A stretch of DNA of 64,000 nt from Lachnospiraceae bacterium (lineage in GTDB: Bacteria > Bacillota > Clostridia > Lachnospirales > Lachnospiraceae), in the NCBI GenBank assembly GCA_015057825.1, contig SVDN01000012.1, forward strand, positions 1-64,000, given 5' to 3'. Below, one piece after another: positions 16,989 to 26,395 of this stretch. Within the stretch, counting starts at the first letter, position 1. The number at the start of each line of letters is the position of its first letter. The notes under the pieces are model-generated. The model worked only from the letters and a program-made list of their open reading frames with translations. It did no database searches and was not told the origin of the DNA. The position numbers were made by a program, and so were the translations under genes.

Positions 16989-19900
16989 CTACAATTTTTT
17001 CTTTTTAACTACTACATTTTCATTTCCGAAAAGATCTTTTAAAGTCTTTTCTATATTACTGTTTATTTTCATTCCCTGGTTTCGCGGAAATACTTTTTTT
17101 GCTTTTTCTTTTTCCAGATAAACAATGACCGTATCTGCGCCCGGGTTATTCGTAATTAGATTTATTATAGCACTTTCGTGCTGTTTGTATATATCTTTAT
17201 TGTCTATTTTTATCCATATATCTGATGAAATTCCATCAAAAGGAATAATTGTATCGGCTATAAGCTTTGCGGATTCTTCGCTTTCAAGACTTACTTTGCC
17301 TTTAACAAAGACTTTGTTATCTTCGCAAATAGCCCCTCTACACATGGAATAAACCTTAGGAAAAACTATAACCTCTACGCTTCCCACAAAATCTTCCACC
17401 GTGACAAAAGCCATAAGTTCGTTCCTTTTTGTGGTTTTTACGGTTATTGCGGTTATCATTCCCGCAATTATTTCTTGAGATTTGTCTTTAACCGCAACAT
17501 TTCCTTCATCATCTATTGTAAACTCTTTTGAAGATTTTGCACCGTTTTCTTCGATGAAATCTTTATAAGCTTCCAAAGGATGACCGCTAAGATACAGGCC
17601 CAATACTTCCTTTTCCAGGTATAGTTTTTGCTCTTTGTCATATTCACCTACATCGGGATATTTAACTTCGAAAGCCTTTTTGTTTTCTTCGTCAATACCG
17701 CCCATATCCAAAAAGCTCATTTGTCCCTGAATTGAGTTTTTGTTGTTTGAGGATACCTCATCCATTATGGATGAATATACCTGTAAGAGCTGTTTTCTTG
17801 TAGCGCCCATACAATCCAAAGCACCGGCTTTGATAAAGTTTTCCACGGCTCTTTTGTTTAAGTCTCTTGATGCCAGTCTTTCGATAAAGTCTTTTAAATT
17901 TCCGAACAAACCGTTAAGATTTCTTTCTTCCACTATGGAATCAATAAGGCTTGCACCCACTCCTTTTACGGCATTCAAGCCATATCTGATGGATTTGCCG
18001 GAAACGGAAAAGCCTTTGTATCCCTCGTTTACATCAGGCGGAAGAATATCAATTCCCATAGCCTTGCAAACCGCGGTATATTCGGATATTTTGGTCATGT
18101 TATCCATAACGCTGGTCATAAGTGCCGCCATATATTCAACCGGATAATAATATTTTAAATATGCCGTTTGATAGGATACAACCGCATAAGCCGCCGCATG
18201 AGATTTGTTAAATGCGTACTTGGCGAAATCCGCCATATCATCATATATTTTTCTTGCGACTTTTTCGTCTATTCCGTTGGCAATACAACCTTTAACGTTT
18301 TCTTCCTCGTTACCGAAAATGAAGTTTTGACCTTCTTTTTCCATAACCGCTGCCTTTTTCTTTGACATGGCACGACGAACAAGATCGCTTCGGCCCAAGG
18401 TAAATCCCGCAAGTTTCATAACTATCTGCATTACCTGTTCCTGATAAACGATACATCCGTATGTCGGAGATAGGATTTCCTCAAGTTCAGGGCAATCATA
18501 AACTATTTCTTCCGGGTGGTTTTTACCCTTTAAATACTTAGGAATAAAGTCCATCGGGCCCGGACGATATAAAGATATTCCGGCGATTATGTCTTCCAAA
18601 GACTGTGGTTTAAGCTCACGCATGAAGTTTTTCATACCCGCGCTTTCAAGCTGGAATACGCCCTCTGTTTTACCCGTTCCGATGGATGCAAGAACTTTCG
18701 GATCGTTATAATCGATATTATGCATATCAATGTCTATATTATTTGAGCGTTTTATGTTAACCAGCGCATCTCTTATTACAGTCAGAGTTCTAAGGCCCAA
18801 AAAGTCCATTTTAAGAAGGCCCAGTTCTTCAAGTTCCGTCATTACAAACTGAGTTGTAACGGAGCCATCGGCGCCCACAGCCAAAGGCACATATTCATCA
18901 ACCGCCTTTTGGCTGATAACAACACCGGCTGCGTGCATGGAAGAATGTCTCGGAAGCCCCTCAAGTCGTCTGGACATATCTATTAAATATTTAATTTCCG
19001 GATCGGATTCGTAGCGCTCCTTAAGCTCCGGATTTTTTTGCAATGCTTTATCTATTGTTATTCCAAGCTCATTTGGAATGGACTTGGAAATGGAATCGCA
19101 CAAAGAATATGGCAGATCCAATACTCGTCCTACGTCTTTTATTACACCTCTGGCTGCCATTGTACCGAAGGTGACTATCTGTACCACTCTGTCTCTTCCG
19201 TATTTTCTTGTTACGTAGTCTATTACTTCTTGACGACGTTCGAAACAAAAATCCACGTCTATATCGGGCATGGACACACGTTCCGGATTTAAGAAACGTT
19301 CAAAAAGAAGATTGTATCTGATTGGGTCTATGTCGGTTATGGCAAGGCAATATGCAACAATGGAGCCTGCTGCCGATCCACGTCCCGGGCCTACGGCAAT
19401 ACCGTTTTCTTTCGCATAGTTGATAAAATCCCAAACTATGAGGAAATAATCCACATAACCCATATTTTTAATGGTATTTAACTCATATTCCAGTCTGTCT
19501 TTTAATTCCTCTTTCGGATTTTCTCCGTAGCGTTTTTTCAGACCCTCATTGCAAAGATGTTCAAGATAGCTTACGGATGTAAAGCCTTCGGGTACATCAA
19601 ATTTAGGCAATTTTGTTACACCGAATTCTATCTCCACATTGCATCTGTTTGCAATGTCATGTGTATTTTCCACGGCTTCTTCGGCATATTTAAAAAGAGT
19701 ACGCATCTCTTCTTCGCTTTTTATATAATACTGTCCACCTTCATAGCGCATTCTGTCTTCATCTGATACTTTTTTACCCGTTTGAATGCAAAGAAGAATA
19801 TCATGGGCTTGATAATCCTCGGCAAACGTGTAATGAGAATCATTGGTGCAAACAAGCTTTATGCCTGTTTCTTTACTCATTCTGAGGAGTGCGGCATTAA

Positions 19901-20456
19901 CGATTTTTTGCTCGCTTATTCCGTGATCTTGAAGCTCCAAAAAGAAATTGTTTTCACCAAAAATATCTCTGTAACGCAAGGCCACAGCTTTAGCTTCTTC
20001 ATAATTGTTTTTTAAGATATTTCTTGAAACTTCCCCGGCAAGACATGCACTAAGGGCGATAATACCTTCGTGGTATTTTTCCAACAACTCCAGGTCGACT
20101 CTGGGTTTGTAATAATAACCTTCCGTAAAGCCTCTGGATACGATTTTTATAAGATTGGCATAGCCTTCATTTGTCTCTGCCAAAAGAACAAGGTGATAAT
20201 ATTTATCATCACCCGGAGACAGCTCCTTATCAAAACGAGAATGAGGAGCTACATATACTTCGCAGCCAAGGATTGGCTTTACCCCCGCCTCCTTGGCTGC
20301 TTTATAAAACTCTATAATCCCATACATTACACCATGGTCAGTGATTGCCACACTGTCCATGCCCAATTCTTTTACACGATTTACAAGTTCTTTTATCTTG
20401 CTCGAACCATCAAGCAGACTATACTGCGTATGTACATGTAAATGTGTAAAACTCAT
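16989..20456 (-). CDS. dnaE: DNA polymerase III alpha subunit (DnaE)
   Basis: The 1155-residue replicative polymerase begins with a PHP domain (FTHLHVHTQYSLLDGSSKI, metal-ligand histidines kept). The palm contains PDIDVDFCFERR with catalytic aspartates, preceded by GPGRGSAAGSIVAYCL. The C-terminal part holds helix-hairpin-helix and OB-fold (about 985-1060) regions. Length is normal for Firmicute DnaE. In low-G+C Gram-positives a second polymerase, PolC, usually does most of the synthesis, and DnaE extends primers. It lies downstream of the Crh-like gene and upstream of pfkA; AAGGAAAAGG precedes the ATG. Confidence 0.97.
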   Translation of the reverse strand: MSFTHLHVHTQYSLLDGSSKIKELVNRVKELGMDSVAITDHGVMYGIIEFYKAAKEAGVKPILGCEVYVAPHSRFDKELSPGDDKYYHLVLLAETNEGYANLIKIVSRGFTEGYYYKPRVDLELLEKYHEGIIALSACLAGEVSRNILKNNYEEAKAVALRYRDIFGENNFFLELQDHGISEQKIVNAALLRMSKETGIKLVCTNDSHYTFAEDYQAHDILLCIQTGKKVSDEDRMRYEGGQYYIKSEEEMRTLFKYAEEAVENTHDIANRCNVEIEFGVTKLPKFDVPEGFTSVSYLEHLCNEGLKKRYGENPKEELKDRLEYELNTIKNMGYVDYFLIVWDFINYAKENGIAVGPGRGSAAGSIVAYCLAITDIDPIRYNLLFERFLNPERVSMPDIDVDFCFERRQEVIDYVTRKYGRDRVVQIVTFGTMAARGVIKDVGRVLDLPYSLCDSISKSIPNELGITIDKALQKNPELKERYESDPEIKYLIDMSRRLEGLPRHSSMHAAGVVISQKAVDEYVPLAVGADGSVTTQFVMTELEELGLLKMDFLGLRTLTVIRDALVNIKRSNNIDIDMHNIDYNDPKVLASIGTGKTEGVFQLESAGMKNFMRELKPQSLEDIIAGISLYRPGPMDFIPKYLKGKNHPEEIVYDCPELEEILSPTYGCIVYQEQVMQIVMKLAGFTLGRSDLVRRAMSKKKAAVMEKEGQNFIFGNEEENVKGCIANGIDEKVARKIYDDMADFAKYAFNKSHAAAYAVVSYQTAYLKYYYPVEYMAALMTSVMDNMTKISEYTAVCKAMGIDILPPDVNEGYKGFSVSGKSIRYGLNAVKGVGASLIDSIVEERNLNGLFGNLKDFIERLASRDLNKRAVENFIKAGALDCMGATRKQLLQVYSSIMDEVSSNNKNSIQGQMSFLDMGGIDEENKKAFEVKYPDVGEYDKEQKLYLEKEVLGLYLSGHPLEAYKDFIEENGAKSSKEFTIDDEGNVAVKDKSQEIIAGMITAITVKTTKRNELMAFVTVEDFVGSVEVIVFPKVYSMCRGAICEDNKVFVKGKVSLESEESAKLIADTIIPFDGISSDIWIKIDNKDIYKQHESAIINLITNNPGADTVIVYLEKEKAKKVFPRNQGMKINSNIEKTLKDLFGNENVVVKKKKL

Positions 20457-20479
20457 ACCTTTTCCTTCCGTGTTCCTGA

Positions 20480-20737
20480 TTATTTTTCTTCGCTTAAGTA
20501 TTCTTCGATGCTTTTAATAGCTTCGTTTTCGTCTGCACCGTCAGCTAAAACGGTAACATTTTCCCCGGTTGCAATTCCCAATGACATCATCCCCATGATG
20601 CTTTTTGCGTTTACCTTCTTTGTTCCGTACTCAACAAAAATTGAACTTTCATACTGACTTGCAACCTGTACAAATACAGCCACAGGTCTTGGCTCCAACC
20701 CCGATTTGAGTCCGATTGTCATGTTCTTTGATACCAT
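20480..20737 (-). CDS. Crh-like HPr protein lacking the PTS histidine
   Basis: The 85-residue protein has the HPr fold pattern. From the ATG at 20737 (preceded by GGAGGGAAG) the numbering matches HPr exactly. Position 15, the phosphorylated His of PTS carriers, is Glu (GLEPRP in place of GLHARP). Ser46, the site for HPr kinase, is kept in KSIMGMM. It therefore should not carry PTS phosphate but could be phosphorylated by HprK and act with CcpA, like Crh of Bacillus subtilis. Its position next to whiA and rapZ matches the B. subtilis yvcJ-yvcK-whiA-crh order. An in-frame ATG at 20770 is in poor context. Confidence 0.9.
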   Translation of the reverse strand: MVSKNMTIGLKSGLEPRPVAVFVQVASQYESSIFVEYGTKKVNAKSIMGMMSLGIATGENVTVLADGADENEAIKSIEEYLSEEK

Positions 20738-20772
20738 AACTTCCCTCCATGGTGATAAGTAAGTAAACATTT

Positions 20773-21714
20773 TTAAGATTCTCTAAGGTTATCGGCTATC
20801 TCACTGATTTTCCTTAGTCTATGGTTAACGCCCGATTTTCCGATTGGCGGACTTAAAAGGCGTCCCAAATCGTTTAAGTTTGCTTCAGGGTGCTCCATTC
20901 TAAGATAGGCCATCTCTTTCAAATTATCCGAAAGAGTCTCCAAACCAACGCTGTCCCTGATATATTCAATATCTTCAATTTGCTTCATTGAAGCCGTTAT
21001 GGTTTTATTGATATTTGCCGTTTCGCAATTAACCTGACGGTTAACCGCATTGCGCATTTCTTTTAAAATCCTGACATTTTCCAAATCCATTAAAGCCACA
21101 TGAGCTTCTATTACATTCAAAAAGTCAACAATGCCGGCGCCTTCTTTTATATATACCACATAAGCTTTTTTTCTTGCAACAATTTTTGCATCAATTTCAA
21201 AATCCCATATTAAGCCCTGTATCTGTTTAGCCCGCTCCATTGTGGGGCAAACTATTTCCAAATGATAAGATTTGTTCGGATCTCCCACAGAACCCGCCGC
21301 AAGGAATGCACCTCTTAAAAATGCTCTCTTGCAACATGTATTCATAAAGAGCATCTCATTGACGGTGATCATATCATCCAAGCTTCCGTCATCTTTTATG
21401 ATTTTTAGGGCGGATAAGATTTTCAAAACATCCTCTTTTGAATCCACAATTACAGTATTTACGCCCGTTTCATGGTTTTTTTCGGATGTTTTTTTTGACA
21501 CATCTGTTTCTATATTAAATGCTTTTTTTAACAATGTAAAGTATTTTCTCGATACATATTTATTTTCAGTTGTCATTTTAAGTGCCACGCCCGCTTTGCT
21601 TGCCGCAATACTGCCCACAAAGCTGTAAATGGCCGCAAATTCAGCAATCATGCAGTGTCTGGCACCTCGAACTTCCCTGGAAAGTTCTTCTTTTATTTTG
21701 CCCGAAAACGACAT
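20773..21714 (-). CDS. whiA: DNA-binding protein WhiA
   Basis: The 313-residue protein combines an N-terminal LAGLIDADG-like fold (residues about 1-215, with HCMIAEFAAIYSFVGSI and CCKRAFLRGAFLAAGSV) and a C-terminal helix-turn-helix (ANLNDLGRLLSPPIGKSG). In Bacillus WhiA affects cell division and chromosome segregation; in Streptomyces it controls sporulation genes. Length and both domains are normal. Only 2 bp separate the rapZ stop from this start, so the two are translationally linked. Confidence 0.97.
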   Translation of the reverse strand: MSFSGKIKEELSREVRGARHCMIAEFAAIYSFVGSIAASKAGVALKMTTENKYVSRKYFTLLKKAFNIETDVSKKTSEKNHETGVNTVIVDSKEDVLKILSALKIIKDDGSLDDMITVNEMLFMNTCCKRAFLRGAFLAAGSVGDPNKSYHLEIVCPTMERAKQIQGLIWDFEIDAKIVARKKAYVVYIKEGAGIVDFLNVIEAHVALMDLENVRILKEMRNAVNRQVNCETANINKTITASMKQIEDIEYIRDSVGLETLSDNLKEMAYLRMEHPEANLNDLGRLLSPPIGKSGVNHRLRKISEIADNLRES

Positions 21715-21716
21715 TT

Positions 21717-22577
21717 TTATTTCTCCACATCCCTATGAAGGATTTTAATTCCATAATTTGCGTCTTTACTTAAATCTTCATAAAGCTCGTTGGCTATTGT
21801 TACGGAACGATGTCTTCCGCCTGTGCAACCCACAGCTATTACAAGCTGAGATTTTCCTTCGCTGATATAATTCGGTATAAGGAATCGCACCATGCCTGTT
21901 AAGCGCTCCATAAATTCTTTTGTAACGGGATTGTTTGTTACATAATCACGTACTTCCTTGTCATTTCCCGTTTTTTGCTTCATGCTGTCAATATAATAAG
22001 GATTCGGCATAAAGCGAACATCAAACAAAAGATCCGCATCTGCGGGAATCCCGTATTTAAAGCCAAAGGACATAACTGTTACAAAAAGATTTTTATATTC
22101 TTTGTTTTCTTTGAAAATCGATTCCAGCTGCATTTTAAGCTCTTTTGTAAGAAGCGTGCTGGTATTTATTGTGTAATCGGCTTGTTTTGCAAGAAAATCC
22201 AGTTCTTTTCTCTCGCGTCTTATTCCCTCTTCAATGTTTCCTTCCGGTGCAAGGGGATGACTTCTTCTGGATTCTTTGTAGCGCTTTATAAGAGTTGCAT
22301 TGTCTGCCTCAAGGAAGAGTATCTCATAAGAATGGTTCTGTTTATTGAGTTCTTCCAAAACTCCCTGAAGCTCGGAAAGGGCCTGACCACCTCTGATATC
22401 GATGCCCAGCGCAATCTGCCTTACATTGTACTGTTCTTCGTTTCTTGATAATTCCGCAAATTTCGTAATTAAGCTGATAGGCAGATTGTCTACGCAAAAA
22501 TAGCCCATATCTTCGAAAAACTTCAATGTGGTTGTCTTTCCCGCTCCGGATATACCGGTTACAATAATAAATCGCAT
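21717..22577 (-). CDS. rapZ: RapZ/YvcJ nucleotide-binding protein
   Basis: The 286-residue protein has an N-terminal P-loop (GISGAGKTT, residues 8-16) and the family C-terminal signature GCTGGRHRSVTIANEL. In Escherichia coli RapZ directs RNase E to the GlmZ small RNA and binds glucosamine 6-phosphate; in Firmicutes, where GlmZ is absent, the role of the homologue YvcJ is less clear. Its ATG overlaps the murB stop codon by one base (TAATG), and whiA follows at once. The yvcK gene that lies between these two in B. subtilis is not here. Confidence 0.95.
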   Translation of the reverse strand: MRFIIVTGISGAGKTTTLKFFEDMGYFCVDNLPISLITKFAELSRNEEQYNVRQIALGIDIRGGQALSELQGVLEELNKQNHSYEILFLEADNATLIKRYKESRRSHPLAPEGNIEEGIRRERKELDFLAKQADYTINTSTLLTKELKMQLESIFKENKEYKNLFVTVMSFGFKYGIPADADLLFDVRFMPNPYYIDSMKQKTGNDKEVRDYVTNNPVTKEFMERLTGMVRFLIPNYISEGKSQLVIAVGCTGGRHRSVTIANELYEDLSKDANYGIKILHRDVEK

Positions 22578-23491
22578 TAAATGATCCTCACTTCCGGCTC
22601 AAGCCTTACTCCGAATTTTTCAAATACAATATTTTGAACTTCTTCAATAAGCGCAATAATATCGGCCGCTGTGGCATCTCCGGTATTAACCACGAATCCG
22701 CAATGTTTTTCGGAAATCATGGCACCACCGTGTCTGTAGCCTCTTAGGCCGCTGTCCATAATGAGTTTGCCCGCAAAATAACCTTCCGGTCTTTTAAATG
22801 TACTGCCGGCACTGGGCATATCAAGTGGCTGTTTTTCCTCGCGTCGCGCGGTAAAATCATCTATTTTTGCACGAATCTCATTTGGATCTCCGCTTTTTAA
22901 AAGCAAATAAGCTTCCAAAAGCACATATCCTTTCTTTTGAATAGCGCTGCTTCTGTAGCCCATTTCAAGCTCTTCTTTTGTTAAACTTATTATTTTTCCG
23001 TTTTGATCTATAACTTTGGCGCCGCAAACGACATCTTTCATTTCTCCGCCGTATGCTCCCGCATTCATAGCCATGGCTCCGCCGACGCATCCGGGAATTC
23101 CCGATGCAAATTCAAAGCCGCAAAGACCGTCTTTTAACAATGCATCCGACAAGTCTTTAAGAGTCATTCCGGCAGATACCGTAACTTTTGTTTCTATGCC
23201 GTTACTTCCGCTTCTGTAGTATTTTATATTATCTTTAATAAGAATTATTGTTCCGTCAAAGCCTTCATCTCTAACCAAAACATTGCTTCCGTTTCCCAAG
23301 ATGAAGTATTTTTCTTTTGCTTTTGCAAGCACTTTTATCACATATGCCAATTCTTCGGCATTTTTCGGTATAACAAAAAATTTTGCGGGGCCTCCTACCT
23401 TAAAGCTTGTATGCTTACTCATAGGCTCGTTTTGCAAAACGCTTTCTTCGCCCAGCTTTTCTTTAATAAGATTTAAATTATCCTCATTCAT
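22577..23491 (-). CDS. murB: UDP-N-acetylenolpyruvoylglucosamine reductase
   Basis: The 304-residue flavoenzyme reduces UDP-GlcNAc-enolpyruvate to UDP-N-acetylmuramate, a step of peptidoglycan precursor synthesis. FAD-binding motifs are KHTSFKVGGPAKFFV, LGNGSNVLV and GIPGCVGGAMAMNAGAYGGEM. PSAGSTFKRP holds the catalytic serine that protonates the product, and the C-terminal glutamate region LEPEVRII is present. Size fits the short type IIb enzymes of Firmicutes. It overlaps hprK by 8 bp and rapZ by 1 bp. Confidence 0.97.
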   Translation of the reverse strand: MNEDNLNLIKEKLGEESVLQNEPMSKHTSFKVGGPAKFFVIPKNAEELAYVIKVLAKAKEKYFILGNGSNVLVRDEGFDGTIILIKDNIKYYRSGSNGIETKVTVSAGMTLKDLSDALLKDGLCGFEFASGIPGCVGGAMAMNAGAYGGEMKDVVCGAKVIDQNGKIISLTKEELEMGYRSSAIQKKGYVLLEAYLLLKSGDPNEIRAKIDDFTARREEKQPLDMPSAGSTFKRPEGYFAGKLIMDSGLRGYRHGGAMISEKHCGFVVNTGDATAADIIALIEEVQNIVFEKFGVRLEPEVRII

Positions 23492-24476
23492 CTATCTTAT
23501 TTTCCTTTGTTTTCTTTGCATCAATATTTTCCTGTACTCGACGATAAAATTCGTCGGCAGCCTTATATCCCATCTTCTTCTGGCGGTTGTTAACGGCTGC
23601 TGCCTCTACTATAATGGCAAGATTTCGTCCCGGACTTACGGGAATGGAATGGCTTGTAATCTTAACTCCCATTATATAGTCGTATTCTTCCGAAATACCG
23701 ATTCTATCATATTCTTTTTCTTTTTGCCACTCTTCTATTCTGATAACCATATCAATGGTCTGACTTTCTTTTACACTTTCCACACCGTAAAGGGATTTTA
23801 CGTCTATTATACCGATTCCTCGAAGCTCGATAAAATGACGTGTTATGGCAGGTGCGCTGCCCATAACGATTTCATCTGTTATTTTTTTGATTTCCACAAG
23901 GTCGTCGGCTACAAGTCTGTGGCCTCTGCGCACAAGTTCAAGAGCGGTTTCCGATTTACCGATACCACTCTCTCCGATAATAAGTATTCCTTCGCCGTAA
24001 ACATCCACCAAAACGCCATGAATGCTTTGAACCGGCGCAACCATACTTGCCACCCAGTTCATTATCTCCGTAATGACTTCCGCAGTAGGCTTTTTGCTTG
24101 ATAAAACCGGTATGGAGTTTTTTGTGGCTTCTTCAAGCAAATCGTCATCAGGCATCAATCCTCTGGCAAAAACCAAGCATGGAATATTATATGTAAATAA
24201 CTTTTTGTAAATTTTGATTCTTTCTTCTCTTGGAAGTGTTTGAAGGTAAATATGCTCCGCATTACCGATAATTTGGACACGTTTGCTGTCAAAGTAATCA
24301 AAAAATCCCGTCATCTGCAAAGCCGGACGGTTGATACTTCTGTATCTTATATATCTGTCTTTTGTTTCTACTTGGGAATTAAGTTTTACAAAGCCCATTT
24401 TGCTTATCAAATCATCAAGAGAAACTTTATTGTCTTTTTCATTATCGGAAAATGAAAGATTCAATGTGTCTTGCAT
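23484..24476 (-). CDS. hprK: HPr kinase/phosphorylase
   Basis: The 330-residue bifunctional enzyme adds and removes phosphate on Ser46 of HPr and Crh in response to glycolytic intermediates, driving carbon catabolite control through CcpA. The P-loop is GESGIGKSETALEL, followed by the general base region HRLVADD. The HPrK signature is ELRGIGIIDVKSLYG. The N-terminal domain (1-130) is of normal length. It overlaps murB, and a Crh-like substrate is encoded three genes downstream, so kinase and candidate target are likely co-expressed. Confidence 0.97.
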   Translation of the reverse strand: MQDTLNLSFSDNEKDNKVSLDDLISKMGFVKLNSQVETKDRYIRYRSINRPALQMTGFFDYFDSKRVQIIGNAEHIYLQTLPREERIKIYKKLFTYNIPCLVFARGLMPDDDLLEEATKNSIPVLSSKKPTAEVITEIMNWVASMVAPVQSIHGVLVDVYGEGILIIGESGIGKSETALELVRRGHRLVADDLVEIKKITDEIVMGSAPAITRHFIELRGIGIIDVKSLYGVESVKESQTIDMVIRIEEWQKEKEYDRIGISEEYDYIMGVKITSHSIPVSPGRNLAIIVEAAAVNNRQKKMGYKAADEFYRRVQENIDAKKTKENKIDE

Positions 24477-24540
24477 ATTCTACCTCCTTTCCGGACTACC
24501 GACCGTCACCATGTAATTATACTAGTCTTATCTGCACAAT

Positions 24541-26376
24541 TCAAGACTTGTTATCTTCATGGAAAAAGTCGTAAATGCTCTTTGCAACTTTCTCGTTCAT
24601 GGACGGAGCCTTTGTTATTTCTTCGGCCGTGGCCTCTTTTATTGCTTCTATCGTCTTAAAATACTTCATAAGAGCTCTCCGTCTTGTAGGGCCCACGCCT
24701 TCAATATCATCCAAAACGGACTTTAATTGATTTTTACCGTGAATCGCCCTATGGTATTCAATGGCAAAACGGTGAGTTTCGTCCTGAATGCGGGTAATTA
24801 ACTTAAAAGCCTCGCTGAAACGGCTTATAGGCACTTCTTTTCCTTCGTAATAAAGGCCTCTGGTATTGTGATTGTCGTCTTTTACCATGCCGCATACGTC
24901 TATATTTAAGCCCAACTCCTCAAATACCTCTTTGGCGACACTGACCTGCCCCTTTCCTCCGTCCATCATAATAAGGTCCGGAAGCTTGTTAAAGCTGTCA
25001 TTGGCTTTCTTTGACTCGTGAGTAAATCTGCGTCTTAAAACTTCCGCAAGGCTGGCGTAATCGTTTGGTCCTTCCACCCATTTTATTTTGAATTTTCTGT
25101 AATCGTTCTTTTTTGGTTTTCCCTTTTCATATACAACCATGGAACCTACGGAATCAAAGCCCGCTATATTGGATATATCGTAAGACTCTATTCTGTCGGC
25201 TTTTTCGATTCCCAGTATTTCCACGATTTCTTTTACCGCGCCGATTGTTTTTTGCTGTTCTTTCTTTATTTTTTCTTTATCTTTTTCAAGAACCAGCTTT
25301 GCGTTTTTTTCGGCCAGCTCTATCATTTTTTCTTTATCACCGCGTTTTGGCACCACTATGGAAACCTTTTGACCGAGTCTGTCAGAAAGCCAATTTGCGA
25401 TCAAATCCATATCCTCTATTTCCGTTTGCAAAAGCAACTGTTTCGGAATAAAAGGGGTGCCCGCATAATATTGCTTAATAAAGCTTCCTATTATTTCGCT
25501 TTCCGTTTCGTCTCCCATAACGTTAATATAAAAGTGGTCTCGTCCCATAAGCTTGCCGTCTCTTATGAAGAAAACCTGAACCACCGCATCTTTGTTTTCC
25601 TTTGCGCAGGCGATAACATCACGGTTTTCACGCTCTCCGTAAGACATTTTTTGTTTTTGTGCCACAAATTTAACACTTGACAGCAAATCCCTGGTTTTTG
25701 CTGCTTCCTCAAACTCCAACTCCGCGGATTGGCGCTTCATTGTGCGTTCCAATTCTTTTATTATATCGTCATAGTAGCCGTTTAAAAACGCTATGATCTT
25801 TTCTATTTTTTTATTGTAATCTTCCTCACTTATATAGCCCTGACAAGGAGCATCGCACCTTTTTATATCGTAGTTTAAACAAGGTCTCTCCTTTTTTAAA
25901 TCTCTCGGAAATTTCTTGGAACATGTTCTTATCTTAAATATTTTTGTCAAAAGTTCCAATGTATCCTTAACGGACTCCACAGATGTATAAGGGCCGAAAT
26001 ACTTTGCCTTGTCTCTTTTCAGCCTTCTGGTTAACAAGACCCTCGGGTATGGCTCATTTACCGTAACCTTAAGATAGGGATATGTCTTGTCATCCATAAG
26101 CATGGTGTTGTATTTCGGTCTGTGTTCCTTGATTAAATTGCACTCTAAGATAAGGGCCTCCATTTCGGAGTCCGTTACTATATATTCGAAATAGGCAATA
26201 TTTTTTATCATTTGCTCTATTTTCGGGCTTCTTTTTCTTGTTTGGAAATACTGTCTGACGCGATTTTTAAGGCTGATTGCCTTTCCCACATAGATTATTT
26301 CATCTGTTTTATCATGCATTAAATAAACACCAGGGGATGCAGGCAGTTTCTTAAGCTCATCTTCTATAACAAACAT
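24541..26376 (-). CDS. uvrC: UvrABC excinuclease subunit C
   Basis: The 611-residue enzyme makes both incisions in nucleotide excision repair. In order: GIY-YIG nuclease ([19 protein letters not shown], residues 15-35), a Cys-rich stretch (CSKKF...[17 protein letters not shown]), a UVR motif ([16 protein letters not shown]), an RNase H-like C-terminal nuclease (YDISNIAG and MMDGGKGQ), and a terminal helix-hairpin-helix. The ATG at 26376 is chosen because AGGGGG stands 8 bases before it and the protein then begins as family members do. The gap to ftsH is 19 bp. Confidence 0.96.
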   Translation of the reverse strand: MFVIEDELKKLPASPGVYLMHDKTDEIIYVGKAISLKNRVRQYFQTRKRSPKIEQMIKNIAYFEYIVTDSEMEALILECNLIKEHRPKYNTMLMDDKTYPYLKVTVNEPYPRVLLTRRLKRDKAKYFGPYTSVESVKDTLELLTKIFKIRTCSKKFPRDLKKERPCLNYDIKRCDAPCQGYISEEDYNKKIEKIIAFLNGYYDDIIKELERTMKRQSAELEFEEAAKTRDLLSSVKFVAQKQKMSYGERENRDVIACAKENKDAVVQVFFIRDGKLMGRDHFYINVMGDETESEIIGSFIKQYYAGTPFIPKQLLLQTEIEDMDLIANWLSDRLGQKVSIVVPKRGDKEKMIELAEKNAKLVLEKDKEKIKKEQQKTIGAVKEIVEILGIEKADRIESYDISNIAGFDSVGSMVVYEKGKPKKNDYRKFKIKWVEGPNDYASLAEVLRRRFTHESKKANDSFNKLPDLIMMDGGKGQVSVAKEVFEELGLNIDVCGMVKDDNHNTRGLYYEGKEVPISRFSEAFKLITRIQDETHRFAIEYHRAIHGKNQLKSVLDDIEGVGPTRRRALMKYFKTIEAIKEATAEEITKAPSMNEKVAKSIYDFFHEDNKS

Positions 26377-26395
26377 GTCCTCATCCCCCTTATGT

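Noticed and set aside
23283-24101. 272-residue plus-strand frame across murB and hprK
   Set aside because: It is antisense to two firmly identified genes and has the Phe/Cys/His-rich composition of a shadow frame.
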